This document shows, piece by piece, positions 17,285 to 25,484 of a stretch of DNA of 64,000 nucleotides. How positions within the stretch are numbered: position 1 is the first letter of the stretch; every line of letters begins with the position of its first letter. The translations under genes and the position numbers were made by a program. The notes beneath the pieces were generated by a model, which saw only the letters and a program-made list of their open reading frames with translations, had not been told where the DNA came from and did no database searches. Location of the stretch: positions 186,001-250,000 of the forward strand of contig NZ_JAUUTW010000001.1 of NCBI RefSeq assembly GCF_030676415.1, written 5' to 3'. Source of the DNA: Peribacillus frigoritolerans (GTDB lineage Bacteria; Bacillota; Bacilli; Bacillales; DSM-1321).

Positions 17285-18224
17285 TAAAATTAGGATCATT
17301 ATATTGGCTGTTCTTGCAGCAGCTTTAACGGCAGGGTATATCTTTTGGGACCTTGGACCGAATTGGGATTATGCACTGCCGAGAAGGGTTATAAAAATCA
17401 TTGCCATCATCGTGGTTGGTTGTGCAATAGCTTTTTCAACAGTGATTTTCCAGACGGTCACGAATAATAAAATCCTGACACCAAGCATTTTAGGGTTGGA
17501 CTCGATGTATATGCTGATCCAAACGGGAGTGATTTTCCTCTTCGGTTCAACGCATATCATGATCATTAATAAAAATCTCAATTTCCTGATTACACTTGCG
17601 GCCATGCTTATTTTTTCCAGCCTGCTGTTCAAGTTCATGTTCAAGAAAAACCGTAATATTTACTTCCTATTGCTGATTGGTATCATCTTCGGAACCTTAT
17701 TCGGCAGCATGTCTTCATTCATGCAGGTATTGATTGACCCGAATGAATTTCAAATCATTCAAAATAAAATGTTCGCCAGCTTCAATAATGTCAATACGGA
17801 CCTGTTAACGTTAGCTATTATCCTCATGATAGCGGCAATGATATATTTCATGAGATTTTTGAAGTATTTAGATGTCATGTCCCTGGGGAGGGACCAAGCC
17901 ATAAACTTGGGTGTGGATTATGATTTTGTCACGAAGCGGGTTTTAATCGTCGTTACGGTTTTAATCTCCATTTCGACTGCCCTGATCGGTCCGATCACGT
18001 TCCTCGGATTGCTTGTTGCAAATGTGGCTTATCAATTCATTAAGTCCTATCAGCATAAACATATCATCCCGGGTGCAATGCTGATCAGTGTGGTTGCCTT
18101 GGTCGGCGGCCAATTCATTGTAGAGAGGATCTTTACGTTCTCCACCACATTGAGTGTCATCATCAACTTTGTCGGCGGTGTTTATTTCATCTATCTTCTA
18201 TTAAAGGAGAATAAATCATGGTAG
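17277..18224 (+). CDS. yclO: Siderophore ABC transporter permease (FecCD family, YclO-like)
   Basis: Second membrane subunit pairing with YclN to form the heterodimeric channel. 315 residues, about nine hydrophobic helices. Conserved parts are AIAFSTVIFQTVTNNKILTPSILGLDSMYMLIQTG (about 42-76), the coupling region SLGRDQAINLGVDYDFVTKR (about 203-222) that contacts the ATPase, and GPITFLGLLVANVAYQFI. Its start lies inside the yclN stop region and its stop overlaps the ATPase start (ATGG/TAG), so all three are translationally coupled. Confidence 0.88.
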   Translation: MNNKIRIIILAVLAAALTAGYIFWDLGPNWDYALPRRVIKIIAIIVVGCAIAFSTVIFQTVTNNKILTPSILGLDSMYMLIQTGVIFLFGSTHIMIINKNLNFLITLAAMLIFSSLLFKFMFKKNRNIYFLLLIGIIFGTLFGSMSSFMQVLIDPNEFQIIQNKMFASFNNVNTDLLTLAIILMIAAMIYFMRFLKYLDVMSLGRDQAINLGVDYDFVTKRVLIVVTVLISISTALIGPITFLGLLVANVAYQFIKSYQHKHIIPGAMLISVVALVGGQFIVERIFTFSTTLSVIINFVGGVYFIYLLLKENKSW

Positions 18225-18976
18225 AAGTTAAAAATTTATTCAAAAAATATAATAGTAAAACGGTTGTCGAGGATGTTTCCATTGAAATAATGAAAGGGAA
18301 AATCACATCCTTCATCGGTCCCAATGGAGCGGGGAAAAGCACCGTCCTTTCGATGATCAGCCGTCTCATTACCCGGGATTCAGGAGAAGTCCTGATCGAG
18401 GGTAAGGATATGGGGAAATTCAATAGCAATGAACTTGCGAAAAAGATTTCCATCTTAAAGCAGGCTAACCACATCAATATCCGTTTAACGATTCGTGAAC
18501 TCGTCGCTTTTGGCCGTTTTCCTTATTCACAAGGCAAACTGACCAAAGAGGATTGGAAATACGTCGATGAAGCGATTGAATATATGGAACTTGCTGACAT
18601 GCAGGATAAGTTTCTTGACCAGCTTAGCGGCGGGCAGCAACAGCGGGCATTCATTGCCATGGTTATTGCTCAGAACACGGAGTATGTACTTCTTGATGAA
18701 CCCCTGAACAATCTTGATATGAAGCATTCCGTCCAAATCATGAAGGTATTGAGGAGATTGGCCGATGAATTAGGCAAAACGGTCATTATCGTCATTCATG
18801 ACATTAATTTTGCATCCTGTTATTCCGACTATATTGTTGCATTGAAGGATGGCAAGGTTGTTCATAATGGACCTACCGAACAAGTCATCAATTCCAATGT
18901 ATTAAAGGAAATCTATGATATGGATATTGAAATCCAAAGTATCAATGACAATAAAATCTGTGTGTACTTCACGTAA
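18218..18976 (+). CDS. yclP: Siderophore ABC transporter ATP-binding protein (YclP-like)
   Basis: Cytoplasmic ATPase driving the importer. 252 residues with Walker A GPNGAGKST (about 35-43), Q-loop ILKQANHIN, signature LSGGQQQRAF (about 137-146), Walker B YVLLDEPLNNLD and H-loop VIHDINFAS. These are the FepC/FhuC-type features of iron-complex importers. AAAGGAGAATAAATC provides a strong ribosome site for ATG 18218. A roughly 200-base gap holding an imperfect hairpin separates it from the binding-protein gene. Confidence 0.92.
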   Translation: MVEVKNLFKKYNSKTVVEDVSIEIMKGKITSFIGPNGAGKSTVLSMISRLITRDSGEVLIEGKDMGKFNSNELAKKISILKQANHINIRLTIRELVAFGRFPYSQGKLTKEDWKYVDEAIEYMELADMQDKFLDQLSGGQQQRAFIAMVIAQNTEYVLLDEPLNNLDMKHSVQIMKVLRRLADELGKTVIIVIHDINFASCYSDYIVALKDGKVVHNGPTEQVINSNVLKEIYDMDIEIQSINDNKICVYFT

Positions 18977-19045
18977 GACAATTCCATTTGGTTTTAAATT
19001 ACTTCAGTATTCGTAGCCGTCCCAGAATCCCCTCGTACGCTTCTT

Positions 19046-19087
19046 AGGCAGTTAAGAGTTGGCGGGCGCCCAAGACTTTAGCCGCCT
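19046..19087 (+). other. Intercistronic imperfect hairpin between yclP and yclQ
   Basis: AGGCAGTTAAGAGTTGG (19046-19062) and CCAAGACTTTAGCCGCCT (about 19070-19087) fold with a GC-rich loop and a few mismatches. There is no T tract. In importer operons such hairpins often stabilise the downstream binding-protein mRNA. Function is inference. Bases 18977-19182 hold no gene. Confidence 0.4.
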
Positions 19088-19182
19088 CCTGTTCATATGG
19101 CAGGGAAAGTGATGAAGGTGAACTCTGTGAAGGTGAGGATTCAATATGTAATTTTAAATAAAAAATTTTCGAGGTGACCATA

Positions 19183-20130
19183 ATGATTAAGAAATTATCT
19201 TTACTGCTTTTGGTTGCAATGCTGGCTGTAGTGGCTGTAGCTTGTGGATCAGATAAGGAAAAAGAAGAATCAAGCGCGAAAAAAGAAAGTGCTAAAAGCG
19301 AAGAAATTACAGTTAAGCACCAACTAGGCGAAACGAAAGTAAAAACAAACCCTGAAAAAGTCGTTGTATTCGATATGGGTGCTCTTGATACTCTTGATAA
19401 ATTGGGTGTGGAAGTGGCAGCTGTCCCTCATGATGGCCTTCCAAAATACCTTTCTAAATATGAAGGTACAACTGAAAATGCCGGCGGATTAAAAGAACCT
19501 GACTTCGAAAAAATCAACGAAATCGCTCCTGACTTAATCCTTATTTCTGGCCGACAATCTGAAGCGTATAAAGAATTAAGCAAAATTGCCCCTACTGTTT
19601 TTGTGGGTGTAGATACAACAAAGTATATGGAATCATTTGAAGAAAACGTAACACTTTTGGGTAAAATCTTCGATAAAAAAGACGAAGCAGCTAAAGAATT
19701 GGCAAGTGTTGAAGAAAACATCAATGCTTTGAAAGAAAAAGCTCCAACTGACAAAACTGGTTTAATCGTTCTTGCCAGCGGTGGAAAAGTAAGTGCTTAC
19801 GGACCTGATTCAAGATTTGGAATCATCCATGATGTATTCGGAGTACCTGCAGTAGATGAAAAATTGGAAGTATCGACACATGGTCAAAGTATTTCTTTCG
19901 AATACATTGCTGAAAAGAATCCTGACTACCTATTCGTTGTAGACAGAGATGCGGTTGCCGGTGATGGAGCTGCAGCAAAAGAAACTGTTGAAAATGACAT
20001 TGTAAAAAATACAAAAGCATTTAAAGAAGGTAACATCATTTATCTAGACCCTAACTACTGGTACTTATCAGGCGGCGGTTTAGAATCTGTTAACGCTATG
20101 GTTAAAGAAGTTTCAGAAGGCATTAAGTAA
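19183..20130 (+). CDS. yclQ: Siderophore-binding lipoprotein (YclQ-like)
   Basis: Extracellular substrate-binding subunit of the importer. A lipoprotein signal (MIKKLSLLLLVAMLAVVAVAC, lipid-modified Cys near residue 21) precedes a charged linker and a periplasmic-binding fold of the TroA/FepB type: KVVVFDMGALDTLDKLGVEV, PDFEKINEIAPDLILISGRQSEAYKEL, GRIF-type central helix and NYWYLSGGGLESV. I chose ATG 19183 with GAGGTGA upstream rather than GTG 19174, which lies inside that ribosome site. 315 residues is the normal length. A strong terminator follows. B. subtilis YclQ binds petrobactin; the same ligand is inferred. Confidence 0.9.
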   Translation: MIKKLSLLLLVAMLAVVAVACGSDKEKEESSAKKESAKSEEITVKHQLGETKVKTNPEKVVVFDMGALDTLDKLGVEVAAVPHDGLPKYLSKYEGTTENAGGLKEPDFEKINEIAPDLILISGRQSEAYKELSKIAPTVFVGVDTTKYMESFEENVTLLGKIFDKKDEAAKELASVEENINALKEKAPTDKTGLIVLASGGKVSAYGPDSRFGIIHDVFGVPAVDEKLEVSTHGQSISFEYIAEKNPDYLFVVDRDAVAGDGAAAKETVENDIVKNTKAFKEGNIIYLDPNYWYLSGGGLESVNAMVKEVSEGIK

Positions 20131-20148
20131 TATAAATATGGTTAAAGG

Positions 20149-20186
20149 AAATCCTGTCCTCGATCGAGGGCAGGATTTTTTATTTT
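20149..20186 (+). terminator. Terminator of the yclNOPQ operon
   Basis: A 14-bp inverted repeat (20149-20162 and 20165-20178, one G-U pair) followed by T-rich sequence. Confidence 0.88.
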
Positions 20187-21086
20187 TTATAATAAAGCTG
20201 GATGAAACCAATATACTAACAAAGGGGACTAAAAGAATTCTTATAAAACACAGGTAAGCTTATAAGGCGCCCATAACCCAATTAAGGGGAATGAAAAGGA
20301 CAAGGGCCATATTCAACACCTGTTGCCGCAGCTATGGCTCATATGGGCTCCTAACGAAAGAATATAACCCTTCAGCCAATATGAAAAAATCAGTTTCTTC
20401 CTATTATAATGACAAATGTATGGAAACTTGAGACTTTCCGGTTCCAGGAGGGGTTTTTAAATTGTAATTTAAGTGAAATTTGGTAAATTGAATCTTATAT
20501 GGATGATAAAAATTATCCTGGAAAGTAAAATATAAAAACATTATGATCATCATTTTCAGAAAAAAATTTTTGAAGGGAATGATGTCGATATTACACGAAA
20601 CTCATTTGTTATTTTATGGGATTTCAGAGCGGCAGGACGCAATAATAAACGGGTCAAACTTTTGCAGGCTTGGATTTTGAATGGGGTAACAAAAGTGCGG
20701 AGGAGAGATGCATCCATGTAACCGGCAATCCATTTACAAATGTCGAATTATCGGGAAAGAAATCCTGGGAATTTCAATAGCCTTCAATAATTTAAGGTTT
20801 ATATCTTTACATATTTTGTAATGTACTGGTTTTTTTATAAAGAGTCGTTTATAATGGAAAAGGCTCAAGGACGTGAAATTAAAAGTGACTGTCATCCGCA
20901 GTCACCCTAAAAAGTTACGGTAATATTTATTGGATTAAGACATGGAGTTCCTATATATTTGTTATAGGTGCGCTGAACATTCGAGACGGGCGAAACTCTG
21001 TTGTTTTTTCAAAGGCTTTTTCATAAGCTAAAGAAGTGTTCTGGATATAAGAGTTATGGATGTGACAAAAGGTGGTTTTCACAATC
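20187..21086. other. Roughly 900-base stretch without a recognisable gene
   Basis: I see no open frame with a credible ribosome site or family motif on either strand. One 7-bp hairpin (GTGACTG/CAGTCAC, 20885-20905) could act as a weak terminator on the minus strand. Base composition is A/T-rich and looks like decayed sequence or a noncoding region. Confidence 0.5.
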
Positions 21087-21116
21087 TTGACTATCCAAGT
21101 GAAAGAATGCTATTAT
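21087..21116 (+). promoter_or_regulatory. Sigma-A promoter of ltaS
   Basis: -35 TTGACT (21087-21092), 18-base spacer, -10 TATTAT (21111-21116), about 75 bases upstream of the ltaS ATG. Confidence 0.6.
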
Positions 21117-21194
21117 AAGGGTTCCGATTTTCCGTCTTTTGTAAGTTTGTAAAAATTTATATAAATAAACCACTAGATTAATAGAGGTGAAAGC

Positions 21195-23162
21195 ATGAAT
21201 AATTTTCTTAAAAAAAGCCGGCATTTATTTGCAGATAATATACTAGGCTTTTTCTTTATTGCAGTAGTCTTGTTTTGGATAAAAACTTATATTGGATATC
21301 GAATTGAATTTAACTTAGGTCTTGAAAATGGCCTGCAACAGTTCTTACTGTTCATAAACCCGATTAGTTCAGCCATTTTATTCTTTGGCTTGGCACTATT
21401 GGCTAGAGGCAAAAAATCGTTTAAATGGATCATCAGGTTGAACCTATTGATGTCCTTATGGTTATTCTTCAATATTGTATACTACCGTTCATTTACCGAT
21501 TTCATTACATTGCCAACCTTGACGCAAGTGCAAAATGCCGGGGATTTGGGACCGAGTATTTTAGAATTATTTAAAGGTCATGATGTATTTTATTTCCTTG
21601 ATACGATTCTTTTGATCGTATTGTATAGATTCAAAGACTTTAAAGTGGAAGACTTCAAAGTCAAACGCCGTACAGTTGGATTGGTTTACCTAGCGGGACT
21701 TGCAATTTTCGCCATCAATTTGGGACTTGCTGAAAAGGATCGCCCGCAATTATTATCAAGAACATTCGACCGGAACTATATCGTCAAATATTTAGGCATG
21801 TTCAACTATACGGTTTATGATGCCGTTCAGAATACTAAAACATATGCTCAGCGTGCGACTGCAAACAGCACGGATATCGCCGAAGTCGTCAACTATACGA
21901 AGGCAACAAGCGCTGAACCGAACCCTGAGTATTTTGGTGCAGCCAAAGGTAAGAATGTTATCTACCTGCATTTGGAATCGATGCAGAATTTCCTGATCGA
22001 TTATAAGTTGAATGGGGAAGAAGTAACTCCATTTTTGAACTCACTTGCAGCAGATAAGTCAGATTTCATGCACTTTGATAATTTCTTCCATCAAGTAGGC
22101 CAAGGTAAAACAGCGGATGCCGAATTCATGCTTGAAAATTCCCTGTTCGGTTTACCACAGGGGGCAGCATTTACAAACCGTTCCCAAAATACGTATCAAG
22201 CAGCACCAGCGATTTTAGGACAACAAGGATACACATCTGCTGTGTTCCATGGTAATTACAAATCTTTCTGGAACCGGGATAATATGTATAAGTCTCTTGG
22301 TTTTAATCAGTTCTTCGATGCAAACCATTATAATATGGAAAATAAAGAGGAAGTACTAAGTTATGGGTTAATGGATAAGCCTTTCTTTAAGGAATCGATT
22401 CCAATGTTAGAAACGCTTAAACAGCCTTTCTATACAAAATTCATAACGGTATCTCATCATTTCCCATATACCATGGACCAGGAAAAAGCAACAATCGGTA
22501 AGCATACGACAGGCGATGCTTCCGTTGATAGTTACTTCCAAACCGCACGCTATGCCGATGAGGCGCTTAAAGAGTTTTTCGATTATCTAAAGGAATCTGG
22601 TCTATATGATAACTCGGTAATCGTTATGTATGGTGATCACTATGGTATTTCCGAAAACCATAAAGAAGCCATGTCAAAAGTGCTTGGCAAGGATGTTGGT
22701 GCATTTGAGAATGCCCAATTGCAACGTGTACCATTGTTGATTCATGTTCCAGGTGTTGAAGGTGGGGAAATGCACCAATACGGAGGACAGATTGACCTTC
22801 TCCCGACTTTATTGCATCTGTTAGGAATTGAATCTAAAGATTATGTACAATTCGGTTCCGATTTATTGTCAAAAGATCATAATGAAGTGGTACCTTTCAG
22901 GAATGGTGATTTTGTAACACCGGATGTCACTTCCATTAAAGGGAAATACTACGATACGGATACAGGGGAATTGGTCGAGGAAAATGATGCCATCCTCAAT
23001 TATAAAACGAGAGCTGAAACGATGCTCAATTTATCCGACCAAGTAGTGAACGGCGACTTACTCCGTTTCTATACTCCAAATGGTTTTAAACCGATAGACC
23101 CTGCTGATTATGATTACACATATGATGAAGAAGGTTCAAAGGAAGATAAAACCGATAAATAA
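21195..23162 (+). CDS. ltaS: Lipoteichoic acid synthase
   Basis: Membrane glycerophosphate transferase that builds the polyglycerol-phosphate chain of lipoteichoic acid from phosphatidylglycerol. 655 residues: five N-terminal membrane helices (about 15-205) and an extracellular sulfatase-like domain. The catalytic nucleophile is Thr306 in GQGKTADAEF; further active-site pieces are HLESMQNF, WNRDNMYKSLGF, VSHHFPYT and MYGDHYGIS. The junction near ATANSTD (about residue 220) resembles the signal-peptidase cleavage zone known for LtaS. AGAGGTGAAAGC precedes ATG 21195. The gene is monocistronic with its own promoter and terminator. LtaS paralogues (YfnI, YqgS, YvgJ) exist in Bacillus; assignment to LtaS itself rather than a paralogue is likely but not certain. 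Confidence 0.9.
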   Translation: MNNFLKKSRHLFADNILGFFFIAVVLFWIKTYIGYRIEFNLGLENGLQQFLLFINPISSAILFFGLALLARGKKSFKWIIRLNLLMSLWLFFNIVYYRSFTDFITLPTLTQVQNAGDLGPSILELFKGHDVFYFLDTILLIVLYRFKDFKVEDFKVKRRTVGLVYLAGLAIFAINLGLAEKDRPQLLSRTFDRNYIVKYLGMFNYTVYDAVQNTKTYAQRATANSTDIAEVVNYTKATSAEPNPEYFGAAKGKNVIYLHLESMQNFLIDYKLNGEEVTPFLNSLAADKSDFMHFDNFFHQVGQGKTADAEFMLENSLFGLPQGAAFTNRSQNTYQAAPAILGQQGYTSAVFHGNYKSFWNRDNMYKSLGFNQFFDANHYNMENKEEVLSYGLMDKPFFKESIPMLETLKQPFYTKFITVSHHFPYTMDQEKATIGKHTTGDASVDSYFQTARYADEALKEFFDYLKESGLYDNSVIVMYGDHYGISENHKEAMSKVLGKDVGAFENAQLQRVPLLIHVPGVEGGEMHQYGGQIDLLPTLLHLLGIESKDYVQFGSDLLSKDHNEVVPFRNGDFVTPDVTSIKGKYYDTDTGELVEENDAILNYKTRAETMLNLSDQVVNGDLLRFYTPNGFKPIDPADYDYTYDEEGSKEDKTDK

Positions 23163-23175
23163 TGCTAATGAAAAG

Positions 23176-23211
23176 AACAGGCAGGAAGCCATCGCTTCCT
23201 GCCTGTTTTTT
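23176..23211 (+). terminator. Terminator between convergent ltaS and rraA-like gene
   Basis: A perfect 14-bp stem (23176-23189 and 23194-23207), CATC loop, then six T residues in all. It may serve both strands. Confidence 0.9.
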
Positions 23212-23223
23212 ATATGCGTTAGA

Positions 23224-23844
23224 TCATGCTTTATTGGTCATCATGGCAATATACTTTCTTATTTCATCAGGCTTCCCTGCATATTTTTCAGCACGCTGTT
23301 CATCTTTCATGATTTTATCTTTTGCTTTGATCAGGATTTCTTTACCCATTGCTTGTGGCACGACCACGACTCCATCTATATCCCCTATGATAATGTCCCC
23401 TGGAAATACGGTGACACCTCCACAGGAAATGGGGATATTGGTTTGGCCAACACCTGCCTTGCCGCTTGAGGCAACAGTTGTCCCTTTGCTGAAAACAGGG
23501 AAATTCATCTCTTTAATGGCTTCAAGATCGCGAATGACTCCATCGACAACGAGGCCGCCAATTTCCATGGTCTGCATCATGCCGACAACAAAATCTCCTG
23601 CTATAGCCCGGTATGTATCACCCTTGCTGTCAACGACTATTATATCCCCAGGCCTTGCTTCGCCGATTGCTTTTAACACGGCTGAATTATCACCGACGGG
23701 CATCTGTACAGTCAAAGCTCGTCCGGCCATATGAAATTCTTCCTTTAAGGGTTTAATCACTGAATCCAGATTGCTCAACCCTTCCATTGCATCTGAAATC
23801 GCCGTGGTGGGCAAATTCCTGAACTGTTGAATGAGAGTATCCAT
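23224..23844 (-). CDS. RraA-like protein / 4-hydroxy-4-methyl-2-oxoglutarate aldolase family
   Basis: 206-residue soluble protein of the RraA fold. Recognisable segments are TTAISDAMEGL, GRALTVQMPVGDNSAVLKAIGEARPGDIIVVDSKGD, GGLVVDGVIRDLEAIKE and GVTVFPGDIIIGDIDGVVVVP. The Gly-x-x-Asp and Arg-Asp pair in DGVIRD bind the divalent metal and pyruvate moiety in aldolases of this family. Enzymes with this fold cleave hydroxy-methyl-oxoglutarate or decarboxylate oxaloacetate; others inhibit RNase E, which is unlikely in this host. AGGAGGAATCATAGTC precedes ATG 23844. No catabolic neighbours help to choose the substrate. Confidence 0.82.
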   Translation of the reverse strand: MDTLIQQFRNLPTTAISDAMEGLSNLDSVIKPLKEEFHMAGRALTVQMPVGDNSAVLKAIGEARPGDIIVVDSKGDTYRAIAGDFVVGMMQTMEIGGLVVDGVIRDLEAIKEMNFPVFSKGTTVASSGKAGVGQTNIPISCGGVTVFPGDIIIGDIDGVVVVPQAMGKEILIKAKDKIMKDEQRAEKYAGKPDEIRKYIAMMTNKA

Positions 23845-24011
23845 GACTATGATTCCTCCTTTAGAGTTAACGAATATAGCCTAATTATACACATTTTTTG
23901 TAATTTTCTAATAGTATTCCGTTTGATAAAATGGTAAATGTAGTGTAATCAATATATGAAGGGGAGGGAAGTAAAGTTCTGCTGTCACAAGGGGTTCAAG
24001 TCAAATTCCTT

Positions 24012-24033
24012 TTTAATCAATCGATTGATTAAA
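24012..24033. promoter_or_regulatory. Perfect 22-base palindrome, operator-like
   Basis: TTTAATCAATC followed by its exact reverse complement. AATCAATCGATTGATT-type palindromes are typical TetR-family operators. No TetR gene or obvious target gene lies within several hundred bases, so it is an orphan. Bases 23845-24011 hold only the promoter region of the rraA-like gene. Confidence 0.45.
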
Positions 24034-24392
24034 CTTTATAGATCATCGTTATGAAGAAATTGAAATCCCCTAGCAGTAAGGGTGAAATCCAAGTGGGCAC
24101 ATTATTAAACTGCTATCTCAGAAGAGTGAATATAAAGGTGTAATGGAGTTTATGCGACGGCCTTTTTGCCAGCTTGGTTTCCGTATGTACTTCTATATGA
24201 TAGTTAGCATAGAAGCAGTCCTAGCAAAATTAATGTTCGAGTCTCCATGGCAGTTTGATCCGTGCAGGAACATTCTTCTAAAGCCAAGAGAAGAATGTTG
24301 TTGGATATCCTCGGTGTATTCCAGATCTGGATGCCCAATGATAGCGAAGAAATCGATATCTGAACCAGTGTGCTGGAGGTCACTAACAATCC
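24034..24392. other. No supported gene
   Basis: A minus-strand frame of 81 codons (24193-24438) exists but has no ribosome site and no recognisable motif. It could be the decayed rear part of a longer gene starting at 24572, but I cannot show this. Confidence 0.3.
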
Positions 24393-24572
24393 TCAAAGCA
24401 AGAGCAGAATCAAGACGGAGGTTGCCAATGTAAGCCAAAGGGGGCTAAAAACTTCTGGATGAATGATTAAAAAAATGATTCCTGCAATAGTGGCAGCCTG
24501 CTGTATGGTCATATGTCTAATGAAGTGGATTCCAGCTTTAAAACAGGCTTTAAGCAGAGGCATTTGATTCAT
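24393..24572 (-). CDS. Small hydrophobic membrane protein, 59 residues
   Basis: A short frame with a good ribosome site (GGAGGA) six bases before ATG 24572; a second in-frame ATG at 24578 lies too close to it. The product begins MNQMPLLKACFKAGIHFIRH and then has two hydrophobic stretches (about 22-37, containing TIAGIIFLIIH, and 42-59, ending SVLILLLL). This is one long or two short membrane helices. I recognise no family. The protein ends abruptly in a Leu run, and a different frame continues beyond the stop, so a frameshifted larger gene is an alternative. It is divergent from the DUF948-type gene. Confidence 0.45.
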   Translation of the reverse strand: MNQMPLLKACFKAGIHFIRHMTIQQAATIAGIIFLIIHPEVFSPLWLTLATSVLILLLL

Positions 24573-24634
24573 TTTCATTCCTCCTTTTTCTTTCAATAAT
24601 ATGACCAGGCATAAAAGAAAATACATGGGGATTC

Positions 24635-24660
24635 GTTTTCTGCTCAATTATTACGGGTAT
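24635..24660 (+). promoter_or_regulatory. Sigma-B-type stress promoter
   Basis: GTTTTC (24635-24640), 14-base spacer, GGGTAT (24655-24660). The -10 is a perfect match and the -35 near match to the B. subtilis sigma-B consensus (GTTTAA-N12-15-GGGTAT). It lies 30 bases before the GTG of the following stress-type gene. Confidence 0.6.
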
Positions 24661-24690
24661 AGTAAAGGTAAAATAAAAGGAGGAATCTAG

Positions 24691-25020
24691 GTGGTCATTG
24701 TATATATTAGTCTTGCCCTCTTTATCGGATCGATTATCTATTTAGCGTTTTTTGCTTTTAAAACATTTAAGGATTCCAAACCGACAATTGAAAATGTGAC
24801 TGAAACCGTTACACGTATCCAGGCTAAAACGGACCAGATTAAATCGGAGACGGACCAACTCGCCATGACACAGCAAGAAATCACTGAAGATGTTCAATAT
24901 AAAAAAGAAGCCGTACAATATACGGTTGATGCGGCTAAAGAAATACCTGAACCCTTTAAAAATATTTGGTTTTCAATAAAAGGTGACAAGTGGAAGCTTA
25001 GAAACAGAAGCGATGCATAA
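24691..25020 (+). CDS. DUF948-type membrane-anchored coiled-coil protein (YtxG-like general stress)
   Basis: 109 residues: one N-terminal membrane helix (IVYISLALFIGSIIYLAFFAF, about 3-23), then a long amphipathic helix with heptad character (TIENVTETVTRIQAKTDQIKSETDQLAMTQQEITED) and a short basic tail. This matches DUF948 proteins such as YtxG, which accompany general stress loci. The start is GTG 24691, supported by AAAGGAGG at 24676-24683. A sigma-B-like promoter directly upstream supports a stress role. The biochemical function is unknown; a structural role at the membrane is likely. Confidence 0.72.
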   Translation: MVIVYISLALFIGSIIYLAFFAFKTFKDSKPTIENVTETVTRIQAKTDQIKSETDQLAMTQQEITEDVQYKKEAVQYTVDAAKEIPEPFKNIWFSIKGDKWKLRNRSDA

Positions 25021-25065
25021 GTGAAGTGTTTGATCGATTTAAAATGTACATGATAGAGTATGGAA

Positions 25066-25150
25066 ATAATGAGTTTCTAGGGTTCCTCGGTTGAATTTTA
25101 CCGGAATGGTCCAAGAGAAACGCGAATCTGCGTACACGGAGGGAAAAAAG
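25066..25150 (+). ncRNA. Guanidine-I (ykkC) riboswitch
   Basis: Signature segments of the ykkC class occur in order: CTAGGGTTCC (25077-25086), then GGTCCAAGAGAAAC (about 25108-25121) and ACACGGAGGGAAAAAAG (25134-25150). Class members sense guanidinium and switch on exporters of the SMR family or urea carboxylase. It lies immediately before a degraded SMR exporter gene, exactly the expected context. A promoter (TTGATC 25030-25035, 18-base spacer, TAGAGT 25054-25059) is plausible upstream. No intrinsic terminator is visible between aptamer and ATG, so control may be at translation or the expression platform is also decayed. Confidence 0.75.
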
Positions 25151-25430
25151 ATGGCTTGGATTCAATTGGTGATTGCAGGATTATTTGAAGTGGTATGAGC
25201 GACAAGTGTAAAGTATACCGAGGGTTTTACGAAATTAGTATCTTCTATCATCGGCGATAAAAACCCTGCCTATGGGAACAGCTTATGCAATTTGGACCGG
25301 AATAGGGGCTCTTGGGGCTGTTCTGGTAGGCATCATCGTATTTAACGAGCCTAAGGATGCGGTGCGTTTGGTATTTGTCAGTATTATTTTGGTTGGAATT
25401 ATCGGATTGAAGGTCACTTCTTCTGAATAA
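25151..25430 (+). pseudogene. Degraded SMR guanidinium/drug exporter (YkkD/SugE/Gdx type)
   Basis: ATG 25151 follows GGAGGG and opens with MAWIQLVIAGLFEVV, an SMR helix 1 with its essential Glu. A TGA stop comes next where the family usually has Trp or Gly-Trp, then ATSVKYTEGFTKLVSSII. About 25-30 residues of helix 2 are missing, and the frame changes. The C-terminal half is intact in another frame: IKTLPMGTAYAIWTGIGALG, AVLVGIIVFNEPKDAVRLVF and LVGIIGLKVTSSE, ending at TAA 25428-25430. So the gene has a nonsense change plus an internal frameshifting deletion. No partner SMR gene is present. The upstream guanidine riboswitch identifies the original function as guanidinium export. Confidence 0.82.
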
Positions 25431-25484
25431 TCTATCCTCTCCTCGCAAATAGTAATGGTAAATGATTTTAGAGGAGTGAAGAAA

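Noticed and set aside
20885..20905. Terminator at GTGACTG/CAGTCAC
   Set aside because: Only 7 bp, no T tract on the plus strand, and no gene on the minus strand to terminate.
24193..24438. 81-codon minus-strand frame as a gene
   Set aside because: No ribosome site and no recognisable family; at most a decayed extension of the small membrane gene.
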